Shown here: piece after piece, positions 10,069 to 19,726 of the stretch | Layout of the letters: each line of letters starts with the position of its first letter | How positions within the stretch are numbered: the stretch's first letter is position 1 | Source: CAVVGB01 sp963747715 | Lineage (GTDB): Bacteria; Actinomycetota; Thermoleophilia; Gaiellales; Gaiellaceae | Direction of reading: 5' to 3' | DNA length: 64,000 nucleotides | Assembly (NCBI GenBank): GCA_963747715.1 | Contig: CAVVGB010000003.1 | Coordinates: 124,001 to 188,000 of the forward strand | Position numbers and translations under genes: made by a program | Notes under the pieces: generated by a model | The model's input: the letters and a program-made list of their open reading frames with translations, nothing else | The model's database searches: none | What the model was told of the DNA's origin: nothing

Positions 10069-10845
10069 GTGCTCCTGGCCGTCGACGTCGGCAACACACA
10101 GACGGTGTTCGGGCTGTTCGACGGCGAGCGGCTCGTCGAGCACTGGCGCGTCGCGACCGAGGACGAGCGGACCGCCGACGAGCTGGCGGCGCTCCTCGGA
10201 CGCCTGCTCGAGCTCCGCGAGCTCGGCTTCGACGCGGTCACCGGCGTCTGCCTCTCGTCCACCGTCCCGGGCCTTCTCCGCGCGTACGAGGAGCTCGCGG
10301 AGCGGCACGTGGGGGCGCCGCTGCTCGTCCTCGGGCCGGGGATCAAGACCGGGATCCCGGTCCTGTACGACGACCCACGCGAGGTCGGCCCGGACCGCAT
10401 CGCGAACGCCGTTGCGGCGCGCAAGCGCTACGGCGCGCCCTGCATCGTGGTCGACTTCGGCACCTCGACGAACTTCGACGCCGTCTCCGAGGCGGGCGAG
10501 TACGTCGGCGGGGTGCTCGCGCCGGGAATCGAGATTTCCATGGACGCGCTCTTTGCGCGCGCCGCGCGCCTTCAGAAGGTCGACTTCACGGAGCCGCCCG
10601 GGGTGATCGGCAAGACCACGACCACTGCGCTCCAGTCGGGACTCGTCTACGGCTTTGCCGGCCAGGTGGACGGCATCGTCGGGCGCATGCGCGCCGAGCT
10701 CGGCGACACGGCGCCGGTCGTCGCCACCGGAGGCCTCGCCGAGCTGATCGCGCCGCATTCCGAAACGATCGGTCGCGTCGACCCGCTCCTCACGCTCGAA
10801 GGCCTTCGCCTTATTTGGGCTCTGAACCGGAACGAGACGGGTTGA
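10069..10845 (+). CDS. coaX: Type III pantothenate kinase
   Basis: A 258-residue protein of the ASKHA fold. DVGNTQTVFGLF (about 5-16) is the phosphate-1 motif, GPDRIANAVAA follows, and VDFGTSTNFD is the phosphate-2 region. It phosphorylates pantothenate as the first step of CoA synthesis. GTG 10069 puts the first motif at the usual position. Its last 35 bp overlap the convergent cyclase-fusion gene. Confidence 0.93.
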   Translation: MLLAVDVGNTQTVFGLFDGERLVEHWRVATEDERTADELAALLGRLLELRELGFDAVTGVCLSSTVPGLLRAYEELAERHVGAPLLVLGPGIKTGIPVLYDDPREVGPDRIANAVAARKRYGAPCIVVDFGTSTNFDAVSEAGEYVGGVLAPGIEISMDALFARAARLQKVDFTEPPGVIGKTTTTALQSGLVYGFAGQVDGIVGRMRAELGDTAPVVATGGLAELIAPHSETIGRVDPLLTLEGLRLIWALNRNETG

Positions 10846-13800
10846 TCACGAGCCCGTCGAGGTGGGGCCGGTGCAACGGGTTGGCGCGGAGGCCCTCTAC
10901 CCAGGGGCGCCGCAGAAGCATGTCGCGCCCGTAGCTGATCGGCAGGACCGAAGCGTGCTCGGCGATCCAGAGCCGGTCGATCTCGTGGTAGGCGTGCATG
11001 CGCTCGTCCTGGTCGCGGAGTGACCTGGCCTCGTCGATCATCTCCCCGATGTCCTCGTCGTAGTAGAAGGGCCAGCCCACGCGGAAGAGTCCGCGGAAGA
11101 ACCCGTCCGGATCCGGGTAGTCGGCCCACCAGCCCGAGATCCAGAGCTGTTCGTCCTTCATCCCGCTCGCAGTCACCTTGGGCGTCTCCGAGATCTCGAC
11201 GGAGGCTCCGAGCTCTGCCCACTGCTGCACGAGCCGCTCGGCTTCCGTGCGCCAGCGGGGTGCGAGCAGGATCGTGAGCTTCGGCAGCCCCTTCCCGTCT
11301 GCATAGCCGGCTTCCGCCAGGCACTGTCGCGCCAGCTCGAGGTCGAAGTCGGGCCCCACCTTGTGCGAGTGCCCGGGCATGGCCGGCGGGATCGCGCCGC
11401 CCTTCGTCGCGGCGAGTGAGAGCCGCGTCGAGCCGCGCTTGAGCTCGTCGCGGTCGACGGCGTGCGAGAAAGCCTTGCGCACGAGCTTGTTCGAGAAGGG
11501 CGGCCGGTCGGCGCGGAAGCCGATGAAGGCCGTGTGGAGCTCCGGCACGATCTGAGCGAGCGTGTCGGGCGACTCGGCCGGCGTCGTGAGCGAGGTCTGC
11601 AGAACGTCGTAGCGGCCGGCCATCCACTCGTCGGCCGCGGTCTCGGCGTGCTCGGCGGAGAAGGACACGTGGATCTCCTTCACGTTCCCGCGCGGTCCGC
11701 CCCAGTGCGGGTTGGCGACCATGAGCACGTGCTCGTCACTGTGCTCGGCGAGCACGAAGGGACCGTTTCCGACGAGGTTCTCCGGCTTGCGCCAGTCGTC
11801 GCCAAGCTCCTTGCACTTGTGCTGGGGCCAGGGAAACGACCAGGCCGCGCACAGCAGGTACGGGAAGTAGCTCCGCGGCTCGCGCAGCCGGATCTCGAGC
11901 GTGCGTTCGTCGAGGGCGTTCGCCTCCTCGATGTCCTCGAGCATGAAAGAGGTGAGCGTCTGCTGCTCCGCCATGCTCTTCCACGCAAACGTGAAATCCT
12001 CGGCCTTGAGCGGCTCGCCGTCGCTCCAGCGCGCGTCCTCGCGGAGGCGGAAGAGGTACTCGCGACCGTCGCTCGAGACGCGCATGTTGTCCGCCATGGC
12101 CGGCACGACGTTGAGGTCGGCGTCGACCATCAGAAGGCCGCGATAGAGGTGCTCGCTGAAGTAGAGGCTCTCGAGTGAGTACACGTCCCCGGGCGCGAGG
12201 GCGCCGAACGGAGGCTCGGCGGTCTCGACGCGCTCGGTCGGCTCGAGGCGTTCCTCTTCTTGCACACGGCAGCAGAACGCCTCGTCGTACATGTCCTCGG
12301 CGTTCTCGAAGTCGAAGGCGACGTGGTAGGTGAGCGCCATCTTGAAGAGGGTGTCTCGCGCGCGGCGCTCGTCGCCGGTGCGCGCCAAGAACTCACGGGC
12401 TTTGCCGTAGTACTCGAGGGCCTCCTGGTCGGCGTAGATCGCCCGCGCGGCGTCGCCGGCCTTCAGCAGGTACTCAACAGCCTTCTCGGGGACGTCCGCG
12501 ATCTCGAAGTTGCGCGCCAGCAGGCCGTACGCCTGCTCCGGCGATTCCTTGTAGAGCTCCTCGAGGGCGTCCCCGACCTTGTGGTGGAGCTTCTTGCGCT
12601 TCGACTGGACGAGGCTCGCGTAGGCCACTTCCTGCACGAGCCCGTGCCTGAAGCGGTACTCCGGGTGCGGCCGCCGGCGGACCTCGACGATCAGATCGAG
12701 GCGCTGGAGCTCAGTGAGGGCGTGCGTGAGGTCGTCGTGAGGGACGAGGCGCTCGAGGAGCGGCATGCCGAACGTGCGCCCGATGACGGCCGCGACGTTG
12801 ACGACCTCGCGTGTCTTCGGATCGAGCCGGTCGAGGCGCGCCTGTAGCGCGCCTTGCACGAGCGCGGGGACGGCGAGCTCGTCGACGCCGACAGCCAGCG
12901 TCCAGTCCCCGTTGCGGCGTTCGAGGACGCCCCGCTCGACAAGGTCCCTGAAGGCTTCCTCGAGGAAGAAGGGGTTGCCGCCGGAGCGCTCGGCCAGGAG
13001 CTCCGCCACCGATTCGGGCACCTCGCCCTCGGCTGCGTTGCCGATGAGGAGGCGGCTTGCGTCGGGAGGGAGGGGGCGCAGCTCGATCTCCTTGTAGCGG
13101 TGGGGATAGCGCTGACGTGCCCGTTCGCCGAGACGCCACGACGCGTGCTCGCGCTCGCTGCGGTACAGGAGGAAGAGCGCGACCGACGCTTCCTCGGTGA
13201 CGCCGAGAAGGCTCTCGAGCAACTCGAGCGTCGACTCGTCGGCCGAATGCAAATCCTCGAAGACGAGACAAAGAGGCATGTCCTCCGAGAGCTTGCAGGC
13301 CCACTCGAAGAAGAGCTCGAACGCCCGGTTCTGAATGCTCTCGCGGTTGAGCTCGCGCAACCGTTGCGCTGCATCGGGCTCGAGCGTGAGGCCGAGGAGG
13401 CTGGCAAAGAACGGGTACGCCTCGTCGGCGTCCTCGGCGCCGAAGAGCTGCGACAGCTCGGCCCTGAGCTCGAGGCGAACACGGGCCTCGGGGGTGGTCG
13501 CGCCCACACCGAGCCACTCGCGCAGCAGGTCGCGGACGGGCCAGTACGGAAAATTCTGTCCATAGGACGCCGCGCGGCCCTCGATGAATCGCACGCGGTC
13601 GCGATACCGGCTGCGCACTTCGAGCACGAGGCGCGTTTTTCCGATGCCGGGCTCGCCCATGACCGAAACGACGGCGCCGCGCCCTTCGACGAGCGCGTCC
13701 ATCGTCCGCTCGACGACAGTCAGCTCGAACTCGCGCCCGATCAGCGCCGTCTTCGGGAGCGGCGTGTCCTCCTCCCGAACGCCGGTGACACGGAACGAAG

Positions 13801-14359
13801 CGACCGGCGCTTGCTTGCCCTTCAGCTCGCGCTCGCCGAGCGCTTCGAGCAGGAAGCAGGTCTGGACCTGGCGCTGCGTCGTCGGGCCGACGACGACGCT
13901 GCCGTCGTCGGCGAGCTGCTGAAGGCGCGCCGCCACGTTCACCGCGTCGCCAAGGGCGTTGTAGCGCACCTCGCCGTCGTGGACCTCGGGCGTGTAGACG
14001 ACCTCGCCGGTGTTGACGCCGACGCGCGCCGTCAGCGTGAGATCGTAGGCCGCCTCCACCTCCTGGGCGTACTGGGCGAGGGCCCGCTGGATCGCGAGAC
14101 CCGCGCGGACGGCCCGCTCCGAGTCGTCCTCGTGGGCGACCGGCGCGCCGAACAGGGCGATCAGCCCGTCCCCGGTGAGCTGTGCCACGGTGCCGTCGTA
14201 GCGCTGCACCTGCTCCGTCATGAGGCGGATGACCTCATCGAAGAGGAACTTCGAGCGCTCCGGGCCGAGACGCTCTCCGATCGTCGTCGAGCCGGCCACG
14301 TCGGCCACGAGAACGGACACGATCCGCCGCTCGCCGGTGGTGGTAGCGGTGACCGTCAT
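10811..14359 (-). CDS. Class III nucleotidyl cyclase - AAA/TPR - peptide-binding (SBP family 5) fusion protein
   Basis: A 1182-residue multidomain protein. Residues 12-165 are a class III cyclase domain: VLVADVAGST has the first metal Asp (D20) and LTGDG the second (D64). LGDAVNVAARLQ carries the transition-state Asn (N141) and Arg (R145). Residues 200-480 form an ATPase: Walker A GEPGIGKT (235-242), Walker B LCLVFEDLH. Residues 480-700 look like helical TPR-type repeats. From about 725 to the end the sequence is an oligopeptide-binding domain (SLYFSEHLYRGLL, RLREDARWSDGEPL), normally a secreted protein. There is no signal peptide or obvious membrane helix, so the binding domain should be cytoplasmic. 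I infer a ligand-sensing signalling protein. Confidence 0.85.
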   Translation of the reverse strand: MTVTATTTGERRIVSVLVADVAGSTTIGERLGPERSKFLFDEVIRLMTEQVQRYDGTVAQLTGDGLIALFGAPVAHEDDSERAVRAGLAIQRALAQYAQEVEAAYDLTLTARVGVNTGEVVYTPEVHDGEVRYNALGDAVNVAARLQQLADDGSVVVGPTTQRQVQTCFLLEALGERELKGKQAPVASFRVTGVREEDTPLPKTALIGREFELTVVERTMDALVEGRGAVVSVMGEPGIGKTRLVLEVRSRYRDRVRFIEGRAASYGQNFPYWPVRDLLREWLGVGATTPEARVRLELRAELSQLFGAEDADEAYPFFASLLGLTLEPDAAQRLRELNRESIQNRAFELFFEWACKLSEDMPLCLVFEDLHSADESTLELLESLLGVTEEASVALFLLYRSEREHASWRLGERARQRYPHRYKEIELRPLPPDASRLLIGNAAEGEVPESVAELLAERSGGNPFFLEEAFRDLVERGVLERRNGDWTLAVGVDELAVPALVQGALQARLDRLDPKTREVVNVAAVIGRTFGMPLLERLVPHDDLTHALTELQRLDLIVEVRRRPHPEYRFRHGLVQEVAYASLVQSKRKKLHHKVGDALEELYKESPEQAYGLLARNFEIADVPEKAVEYLLKAGDAARAIYADQEALEYYGKAREFLARTGDERRARDTLFKMALTYHVAFDFENAEDMYDEAFCCRVQEEERLEPTERVETAEPPFGALAPGDVYSLESLYFSEHLYRGLLMVDADLNVVPAMADNMRVSSDGREYLFRLREDARWSDGEPLKAEDFTFAWKSMAEQQTLTSFMLEDIEEANALDERTLEIRLREPRSYFPYLLCAAWSFPWPQHKCKELGDDWRKPENLVGNGPFVLAEHSDEHVLMVANPHWGGPRGNVKEIHVSFSAEHAETAADEWMAGRYDVLQTSLTTPAESPDTLAQIVPELHTAFIGFRADRPPFSNKLVRKAFSHAVDRDELKRGSTRLSLAATKGGAIPPAMPGHSHKVGPDFDLELARQCLAEAGYADGKGLPKLTILLAPRWRTEAERLVQQWAELGASVEISETPKVTASGMKDEQLWISGWWADYPDPDGFFRGLFRVGWPFYYDEDIGEMIDEARSLRDQDERMHAYHEIDRLWIAEHASVLPISYGRDMLLRRPWVEGLRANPLHRPHLDGLVINPSRSGSEPK

Positions 14360-14441
14360 ACCAGAGTTATAGCGGCGCGGCGTTTGCCGACAGAAGCGCC
14401 GGGAATGGGTTCTTGATTACGGGAGACGAAAGGGGCTCTTC

Positions 14442-15332
14442 ATGTTCCTAGCAGACATCGGAGACACGGTCGACCGGGGATTCGAGGAGTTCTTCGCCTG
14501 GATTCCCGCGCTCCTCGGCGCGATTGCCATTCTCATCATCGGCTACATCGTGGCGCGCGTCCTGGGCGGCCTCGTCGGGCGTGTGCTCCAACGGGTCGGG
14601 CTCGACCGGACCCTCCACTCAGGCACGGCGGGGAACTGGGTCGCCAAGGTGACCTCCAGCCCGTCGCGGCTGCTCGGCTCGCTGACGTTCTGGATCGTGT
14701 TCCTGGGAGCGATCTCGCTCGCCGTCACGGCGCTCGGGATCGACGCTCTCACGGACTTCGTCGGTGAGATCTACGCGTACCTCCCGAACGTGCTCGCGGC
14801 GATCTTGATCTTCATCGTCGCCGGCGCGATCGCGGCGGCGGTCGGCACGCTCGTCGCCCGCACGATGGGCGACACAACGACCGGCAAGGTGGTCGGCACC
14901 GTCGTGCCGATCCTGATCATGGCGATCGCGAGCTTCATGATTCTCAATCAGCTGAAGATCGCGCCCGAGATCGTCACGATCACCTACGCGTCGCTGCTGG
15001 GCGCCATCGCTCTTGCCATGGCGCTTGCGTTCGGCCTCGGCGGCCGCGAGGTCGCTGCACGGATGCTGGAGGGTGCGTACGCCGCGGGGCAGCGCAACAG
15101 CGAGCAGATCAAGCGGGACCTGCAACAGGGCCGCGAGAAGGCTCGTGAGGACGCGGAGCGGATCAAGGCGAAGGCCGAGGAGAAGGTCGAAGGCGACGAG
15201 CTCGTCGGCGTGCGTGGAAGCTCAGCAGGCGAGACGGAAGACGTTCAGTTCGAGCCGTCCGAGCAGCTCACGCAGCAAGTGCAGCCCGGCACGCCGAGTA
15301 GCACCCCGCCGCGGGGCACGACGACGCGTTAA
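14442..15332 (+). CDS. MscS-like small-conductance channel family membrane protein
   Basis: A 296-residue membrane protein. After a short N-terminus come about five hydrophobic helices (LLGAIAILIIGYIVARVLGG; IVFLGAISLAVTAL; VLAAILIFIVAGAIAAAVG; VPILIMAIASFMIL; LLGAIALAMALAFGLGG). The GLGGREVAARM end of the last helix is typical of the TM-helix repeat / MscS-related family. A charged, probably coiled C-terminus (residues 210-296) follows. It probably forms a mechanosensitive or similar channel in the cytoplasmic membrane. ATG 14442 has GGGAGACGAAAGGGG upstream. Its stop abuts the stop of the convergent dus gene with no gap. Confidence 0.75.
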   Translation: MFLADIGDTVDRGFEEFFAWIPALLGAIAILIIGYIVARVLGGLVGRVLQRVGLDRTLHSGTAGNWVAKVTSSPSRLLGSLTFWIVFLGAISLAVTALGIDALTDFVGEIYAYLPNVLAAILIFIVAGAIAAAVGTLVARTMGDTTTGKVVGTVVPILIMAIASFMILNQLKIAPEIVTITYASLLGAIALAMALAFGLGGREVAARMLEGAYAAGQRNSEQIKRDLQQGREKAREDAERIKAKAEEKVEGDELVGVRGSSAGETEDVQFEPSEQLTQQVQPGTPSSTPPRGTTTR

Positions 15333-16391
15333 TTACCCGCCGGAGTAAATAGAGATGGGGAGGTCGAGGACGACGTCGTCCGGCGGCGGCGCCTCGGCCT
15401 CCAACCGTGCAAGCACGTCGTGTGCGCCGGGTGCCGCTGCCAGCAGCCGCCGCTCGACGTCGGCGACGGTCTCCAGGCGGACGAGCTCCTGCTTGAACGG
15501 CTTGGGGAAGCGTCCGCGGCCGAGATACCAGCCGTAGAACTTCTTCAGGAACCCGGTCGCACGCTCTTCGCCGAGCTCGAGCACCGTGTCGCGGATGAAG
15601 ACGACGAGCTCGGCGACGACCTCCTCCCGCGAGGGCTCGCCGTCGAGCTGCCCCGCGATCTCGCCAATCGCCCACGGATTGCCCTGCGCGGCGCGCCCGA
15701 CCATGACGGCGGCGCAACCGGTCGTGCGGAGAACGTCTGTCGCCTCGGCGCGCGTCGTGACGTCGCCGGAGGCGATGACCGGCACGTCCACGAGCTCGAC
15801 GAGCTCCGCGGTGAGCGAATGGTCCGCGGTGCCCGTGTACATCTGCTTCGCCGAGCGCGGATGGAGGGTGAGCGAGGCTGCTCCCGCATCGACGAGCTTG
15901 GGCGCGATCGCCAGTGCCGCCCGTGAGCCGTCGGCCAGCCCGCGCCGCATCTTCACGGACACCGGGATGCCGATCGCCTCGGCGACGTGCTGGACGATCC
16001 GGCAGGCACGGTTCGGCTCCTCGAGGAGCGTGGCCCCGGCGCCCGTCTTCGTCACCTTGCGGACGGGGCACCCGAAGTTGATGTCGACGAGGTCGGCGCC
16101 GGCGGCCTCCACCATGCGGGCGGCCTCGGCCATGACGCCGGCCTCGGAGCCGAAGATCTGGACGGCGAGGGGATGCTCGTCGGCGCCGATCCGGAGATAC
16201 CCGAGGGTGCGCTCGTTCCGGTGCGAGAGACCCGCACAGCTCACCATTTCCGAGCAGACCAGGCCGGCCCCGAAGCGGCGGCCCTGCCGCCGGAAGGCCT
16301 GGACGCTCACGCCCGCCATGGGGGCCAGCACAAGCCGGGTCGGAATTTCCACCGATCCGATGCTCCAGGAAGAGGCCAAATCGACCGACAT
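15333..16391 (-). CDS. dus: tRNA-dihydrouridine synthase
   Basis: A 352-residue FMN-dependent TIM-barrel enzyme. LVLAPMAGVS (FMN-binding N-terminal strand), LAVQIFGSE, DINFGCPVRKVTKTGAGA (catalytic Cys) and SGDVTTRAEA are all present. It reduces specific uridines of tRNA to dihydrouridine. ATG 16391 is chosen because the conserved start SIGSVEIPTRLVLAP follows; the open frame upstream belongs to the intergenic region before greA. Its place between the folate/coaX block and lysS matches dusB in Bacillus. Confidence 0.9.
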   Translation of the reverse strand: MSVDLASSWSIGSVEIPTRLVLAPMAGVSVQAFRRQGRRFGAGLVCSEMVSCAGLSHRNERTLGYLRIGADEHPLAVQIFGSEAGVMAEAARMVEAAGADLVDINFGCPVRKVTKTGAGATLLEEPNRACRIVQHVAEAIGIPVSVKMRRGLADGSRAALAIAPKLVDAGAASLTLHPRSAKQMYTGTADHSLTAELVELVDVPVIASGDVTTRAEATDVLRTTGCAAVMVGRAAQGNPWAIGEIAGQLDGEPSREEVVAELVVFIRDTVLELGEERATGFLKKFYGWYLGRGRFPKPFKQELVRLETVADVERRLLAAAPGAHDVLARLEAEAPPPDDVVLDLPISIYSGG

Positions 16392-16511
16392 AGGACGGAA
16401 AATGGTAGCGGCGCGCCCAGAAAGGGCCCTTGACGGGACAGCTACAATGTCGCCCGCGACGGTGCCTGTGGGCGCCGCCGTTGCATATTCGGGGTCTATG
16501 GAGGAAACCCA

Positions 16512-16985
16512 GTGAAAGAAGTCATCCTTACTGCCGAGGGGCACGACAAGCTAAGGGAAGAGATCGAGCACCTCTCGACCGTCAAGCGGCGAGAGGTAGC
16601 CGAGCGCATCAAGCAGGCTCGCGAGTTCGGCGACATCGCCGAAAACTCCGAGTACGACGACGCGAAGAACGAGCAGGCCATGCTCGAGCACCGCATCTCC
16701 ATGCTCGAGGAGCGGCTCAAGGGCGCTCGAATCGTCGCCAAGAACGACGCGCCGAAGGGCGTCGTCGCCGTCGGCACGAAGGTGCGGCTGCGCGACATGG
16801 ACGCCAAGGAGACGATCGAGTACCACGTCGTCGGGTCGGCCGAGGCGAACCCCGCCGAGCACAAGCTCTCCAACGAGTCGCCGGTCGGCAAGGCGATCAT
16901 GGGGAAGAAGAAGGGCGAGGTCGTCGAGGTCGCCGCGCCGCGCGGCTCCCTGAAGTACAAGATCATGGAGGTAAAGGCGGCCTAG
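16512..16985 (+). CDS. greA: Transcription elongation factor GreA
   Basis: A 157-residue protein. The N-terminal coiled coil includes the acidic tip motif GDIAENSEYDDAK, which reaches into the RNA polymerase secondary channel. The C-terminal FKBP-like domain ends SPVGKAIMGKKKGEVVEV. It stimulates cleavage of backtracked transcripts. GTG 16512 follows GAGGAAACC at good spacing. A TACAAT hexamer at 16443-16448 may be its -10, but no -35 at proper spacing is evident. Confidence 0.95.
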   Translation: MKEVILTAEGHDKLREEIEHLSTVKRREVAERIKQAREFGDIAENSEYDDAKNEQAMLEHRISMLEERLKGARIVAKNDAPKGVVAVGTKVRLRDMDAKETIEYHVVGSAEANPAEHKLSNESPVGKAIMGKKKGEVVEVAAPRGSLKYKIMEVKAA

Positions 16986-17000
16986 CGCCGCTGCTCGAAC

Positions 17001-17028
17001 GAGTAGGGGCGGGGCATGCCCCGCCCGG
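17001..17028. repeat. GCATGC palindromic repeat, perfect copy
   Basis: Between greA and the GT39 gene, GAGTAGG is followed by the perfect 20-bp palindrome GGGCGGGGCATGCCCCGCCC (17007-17026). The 28-bp segment is identical to the copy at 48911-48938. As RNA it can form an 8-bp GC stem with a CAUG loop. Confidence 0.85.
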
Positions 17029-17070
17029 TGTCCCGCTTAGACTCGCTCTCGTGTTCGAACGCTTCGCGGC

Positions 17071-18366
17071 GTGAGAGCGGCCGCGCCCGCGGGGCGGCAC
17101 TGGACCTGGATCGCGGTCGGCGCCATCGCCGCCGGCCTCGTGCTGCGGCTGGTCTGGGTGCTCGTTCTGCACCCGCCGTTCGAGCACGTCTACTCGGACA
17201 TGGCGGGCTACGTCGATCGCGCGACGAAGCTCGTCGAGACCGGAGAGCTCGAACGCTACGACGCCTTTTACCCGCCGGGAGTTCACCTGTTGCTCGCGGT
17301 GCCTCTTGCGATCTTCGGCCCCGACCGCGGCGGGCTCTGGGCCGCTTCCGTCCTGTGGGCGGTCCTGTCGGGTCTCACGCCCTTCTTCATGTGGCGGCTC
17401 ACGTACATCCTCCTGACGCCCGCAGCGGCCGCACTCACTGCGGTGTTCACTGCGCTCTGGCCCCTGCACATCACGAGCGCGGGGTACTTCCTGTCGGAGA
17501 CGCCGTCGCTGACGTTCCTGGTCGCCTCCCTCGCCGTCGGGTACCTCGCTGACCGCTCGACCGGCCGTGCGGCGCTCGCGCTCGCCGCTCTCGCCGGCCT
17601 CCTCGGCGCCGCCGCGGTGGCGATGCGGCCTCAGTTCTTCCTCAACCTGCTCGTGCTGGCCGTGCCGTGGCTATGGGCGTGGCGCCGGAAGCTCCGGCCT
17701 CTGCTGGCGTTCACCGCCGCTGGAGCCGTGATCGCCGCCGCGGTCGTCGCGCACAACTCGCTCGCCACGGACAAGCTCACCGGCATCAGCGAGAACAGCG
17801 GCCTCACGTTCTTCCTCGGCCATTGCGACGCGCGCTCGGTGCGAACGGGCACCGAGCCCGGGCCGATCTTCGAGTTCGGCGCGCCGGTCGCGGCGCAGCG
17901 GGGCACCGGCCGGCGCTACGAGTTTCCCGACCGCGTCGTCTGGGAGCAGGGGTTCTTCTTCCGCCAGGCGGCCAACTGCATTCGCGAGGACGGCGTCGGG
18001 CACGTACGCATACTCGGCCGTAGTCTGGTCGAGATGACGTCGACCACCGTCATCTGGCCCCAGTCGAACGAGCCGCGGCTCAAGGAGGTCGTGAACTACA
18101 CGAACGTGGCGTACACCGTTCTCCTTCCGGCCCTGCTCATCGGCGCCTTCGTGCTCATCCGAAACCATCGCCGGCGCGGAGAGGGGTGGGGCGGCGAGGC
18201 GATCCTGCTCGCACACCTGCTCTGTGCGTTCGCGATGGCGCTCATATTCTTCGGCGATCCCCGCTTCCGGATGCCCTACGACGTGTTCGGGCTCGCGCTC
18301 CTAGCGGCCTTCATCGCGGACTCGTTCTTCGATGCGCGGCCCGCGCGCGAGCCTGCGGCCCCGTGA
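17071..18366 (+). CDS. GT39-family membrane glycosyltransferase
   Basis: A 431-residue polytopic membrane protein. The first membrane helix is followed by an extracytoplasmic loop with SDMAGYVDRA, where the acidic residue matches the catalytic DE/D motif of PMT/ArnT-like enzymes. YDAFYPPGVHLLL follows, and about ten more hydrophobic segments fill the rest. Members move sugars from polyprenyl phosphate to protein or lipid outside the membrane. GTG 17071 begins a basic then hydrophobic N-terminus. The end overlaps the lysS start by four bases (GTGA), so it sits as an insertion in the greA-lysS interval. Confidence 0.7.
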   Translation: MRAAAPAGRHWTWIAVGAIAAGLVLRLVWVLVLHPPFEHVYSDMAGYVDRATKLVETGELERYDAFYPPGVHLLLAVPLAIFGPDRGGLWAASVLWAVLSGLTPFFMWRLTYILLTPAAAALTAVFTALWPLHITSAGYFLSETPSLTFLVASLAVGYLADRSTGRAALALAALAGLLGAAAVAMRPQFFLNLLVLAVPWLWAWRRKLRPLLAFTAAGAVIAAAVVAHNSLATDKLTGISENSGLTFFLGHCDARSVRTGTEPGPIFEFGAPVAAQRGTGRRYEFPDRVVWEQGFFFRQAANCIREDGVGHVRILGRSLVEMTSTTVIWPQSNEPRLKEVVNYTNVAYTVLLPALLIGAFVLIRNHRRRGEGWGGEAILLAHLLCAFAMALIFFGDPRFRMPYDVFGLALLAAFIADSFFDARPAREPAAP

Positions 18367-19726
18367 CGCAGCCGAAGCGGTTCCCGGATCGGACGCAGAT
18401 CGCGATCGTCCGCGCCGAGGCGGAGCGCCTCGAGTCCGGCGCCGAGGGTTCCCAGTCGTACCGTGTGGCGGGCCGACGTGCTCGGCCGTCGCGGGCACGG
18501 CAAGCTGACGTTCCTCGACCTCGTCGACAGCTCGGGCGGCATCCAGCTCCTCTGCGACGAGGGACGGACGGGCACCGTCGACGTCGACCTCGGGGATCTC
18601 GTCGGCGCCACCGGCGCGCCGGCACGCACGAAAAGGGGCGAGCCTTCCCTCGCCGTCGACGAGCTCCAGACGCTCGCGAGGATCAAGCGCCCGCTACCCG
18701 ACACGTTCCACGGTCTCGTCGATGCGGAGACGCGCTACCGCAAGCGCTACCTCGACCTGCTCGTCAACGAGGAGACGCGCCGTGACTTCATCCTGCGCAG
18801 CCGCATCGTCGCAGCGGTGCGGCGCTATCTGGACGACCGGGGCTTCCTCGAGGTCGAGACGCCCGTCCTGCACCCACGCTACGGCGGAGCGTTCGCGCAG
18901 CCGTTCGTGACGCACTCCAACGAGCTCGACGGCGACCTCTACCTGCGCATCGCGACAGAGCTCTACCTCAAGCGGCTGATCGTCGGCGGGCTCGAGAAGG
19001 TGTACGAGATCGGCAAGGACTTCCGCAACGAAGGCGTCTCGTACAAGCACCAGCCGGAGTTCACGATGCTCGAGTGGTACGAGGCGTACGTGGACTACCG
19101 GGACACGATGGAGCGCATCGAGGACCTGATCGCGACCGTCGCGCGCGAGACGATCGGCACGACGGAGGTCTCCTTCCGCGGACACGAGATCGACCTGAAG
19201 CCGCCCTGGCGGCGGCTCGAGCTCGTCGCGTCGCTCGAGGAGCACGGCGTGTGGACGCGAGACGAGGCTGACCTACGCGCGCGCTTGGAGGAGAAGGGGA
19301 TCGACACCGCGCGCCGACAAGAGCTGGGCGCAGCTCGTCGACCACGCGCTCAGCCACCTGGTCGAGCCGCAGCTGATCCAGCCGACCATCCTCCACGACT
19401 ACCCCGTTGAGCTCTCGCCGTTCGCGCGGGCGACGGACGGGGACGCCGGTTTGACCGAGCGCTTCGAGTACTTCATCGGCGGCATGGAGCTTGGCAACGC
19501 GTTCACGGAGATCAACGACCCCGACGAGCAGGCCGAGCGCTTCGCCATGCAGGCGCAGGAGGTCGGCGGTGAGCCGGGGGACCCCGACTACGTCGAGGCC
19601 TTGTCATATGGCATGCCGCCGACGGGCGGGATCGGGCTCGGCATCGACCGGTTGACGATGGTCCTGACGGGCCGCGAGACGATTCGGGACGTTCAGCTTT
19701 TCCCGGCTCTCCGTCCTCGCGACTAG
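18363..19726 (+). CDS. lysS: Lysyl-tRNA synthetase, class II, interrupted by two frameshifts
   Basis: Three frames together encode a full class II LysRS of about 454 residues. Residues 1-38 (TQPKRFPDRTQIAIVRAEAE) lie in frame 3 from GTG 18363. The OB-fold and motif 1/2 part (TFLDLVDSSGGIQLL; DFRNEGVSYKHQPEFTMLEWYEAY) is in the next frame. The C-terminal part (DKSWAQLVDHALSH; GMPPTGGIGLGIDRLTMVLTG, motif 3) is in the third. Both joins, near 18472 and 19312, are explained by one extra base in a GCCGAC context. Since lysS is essential and otherwise intact, sequencing error is more likely than inactivation. Confidence 0.9.

Noticed and set aside
16430..16448. TTGACG and TACAAT before greA as a promoter
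   Set aside because: The hexamers are only 7 bp apart, far from the 16-19 bp needed; only TACAAT may be real.
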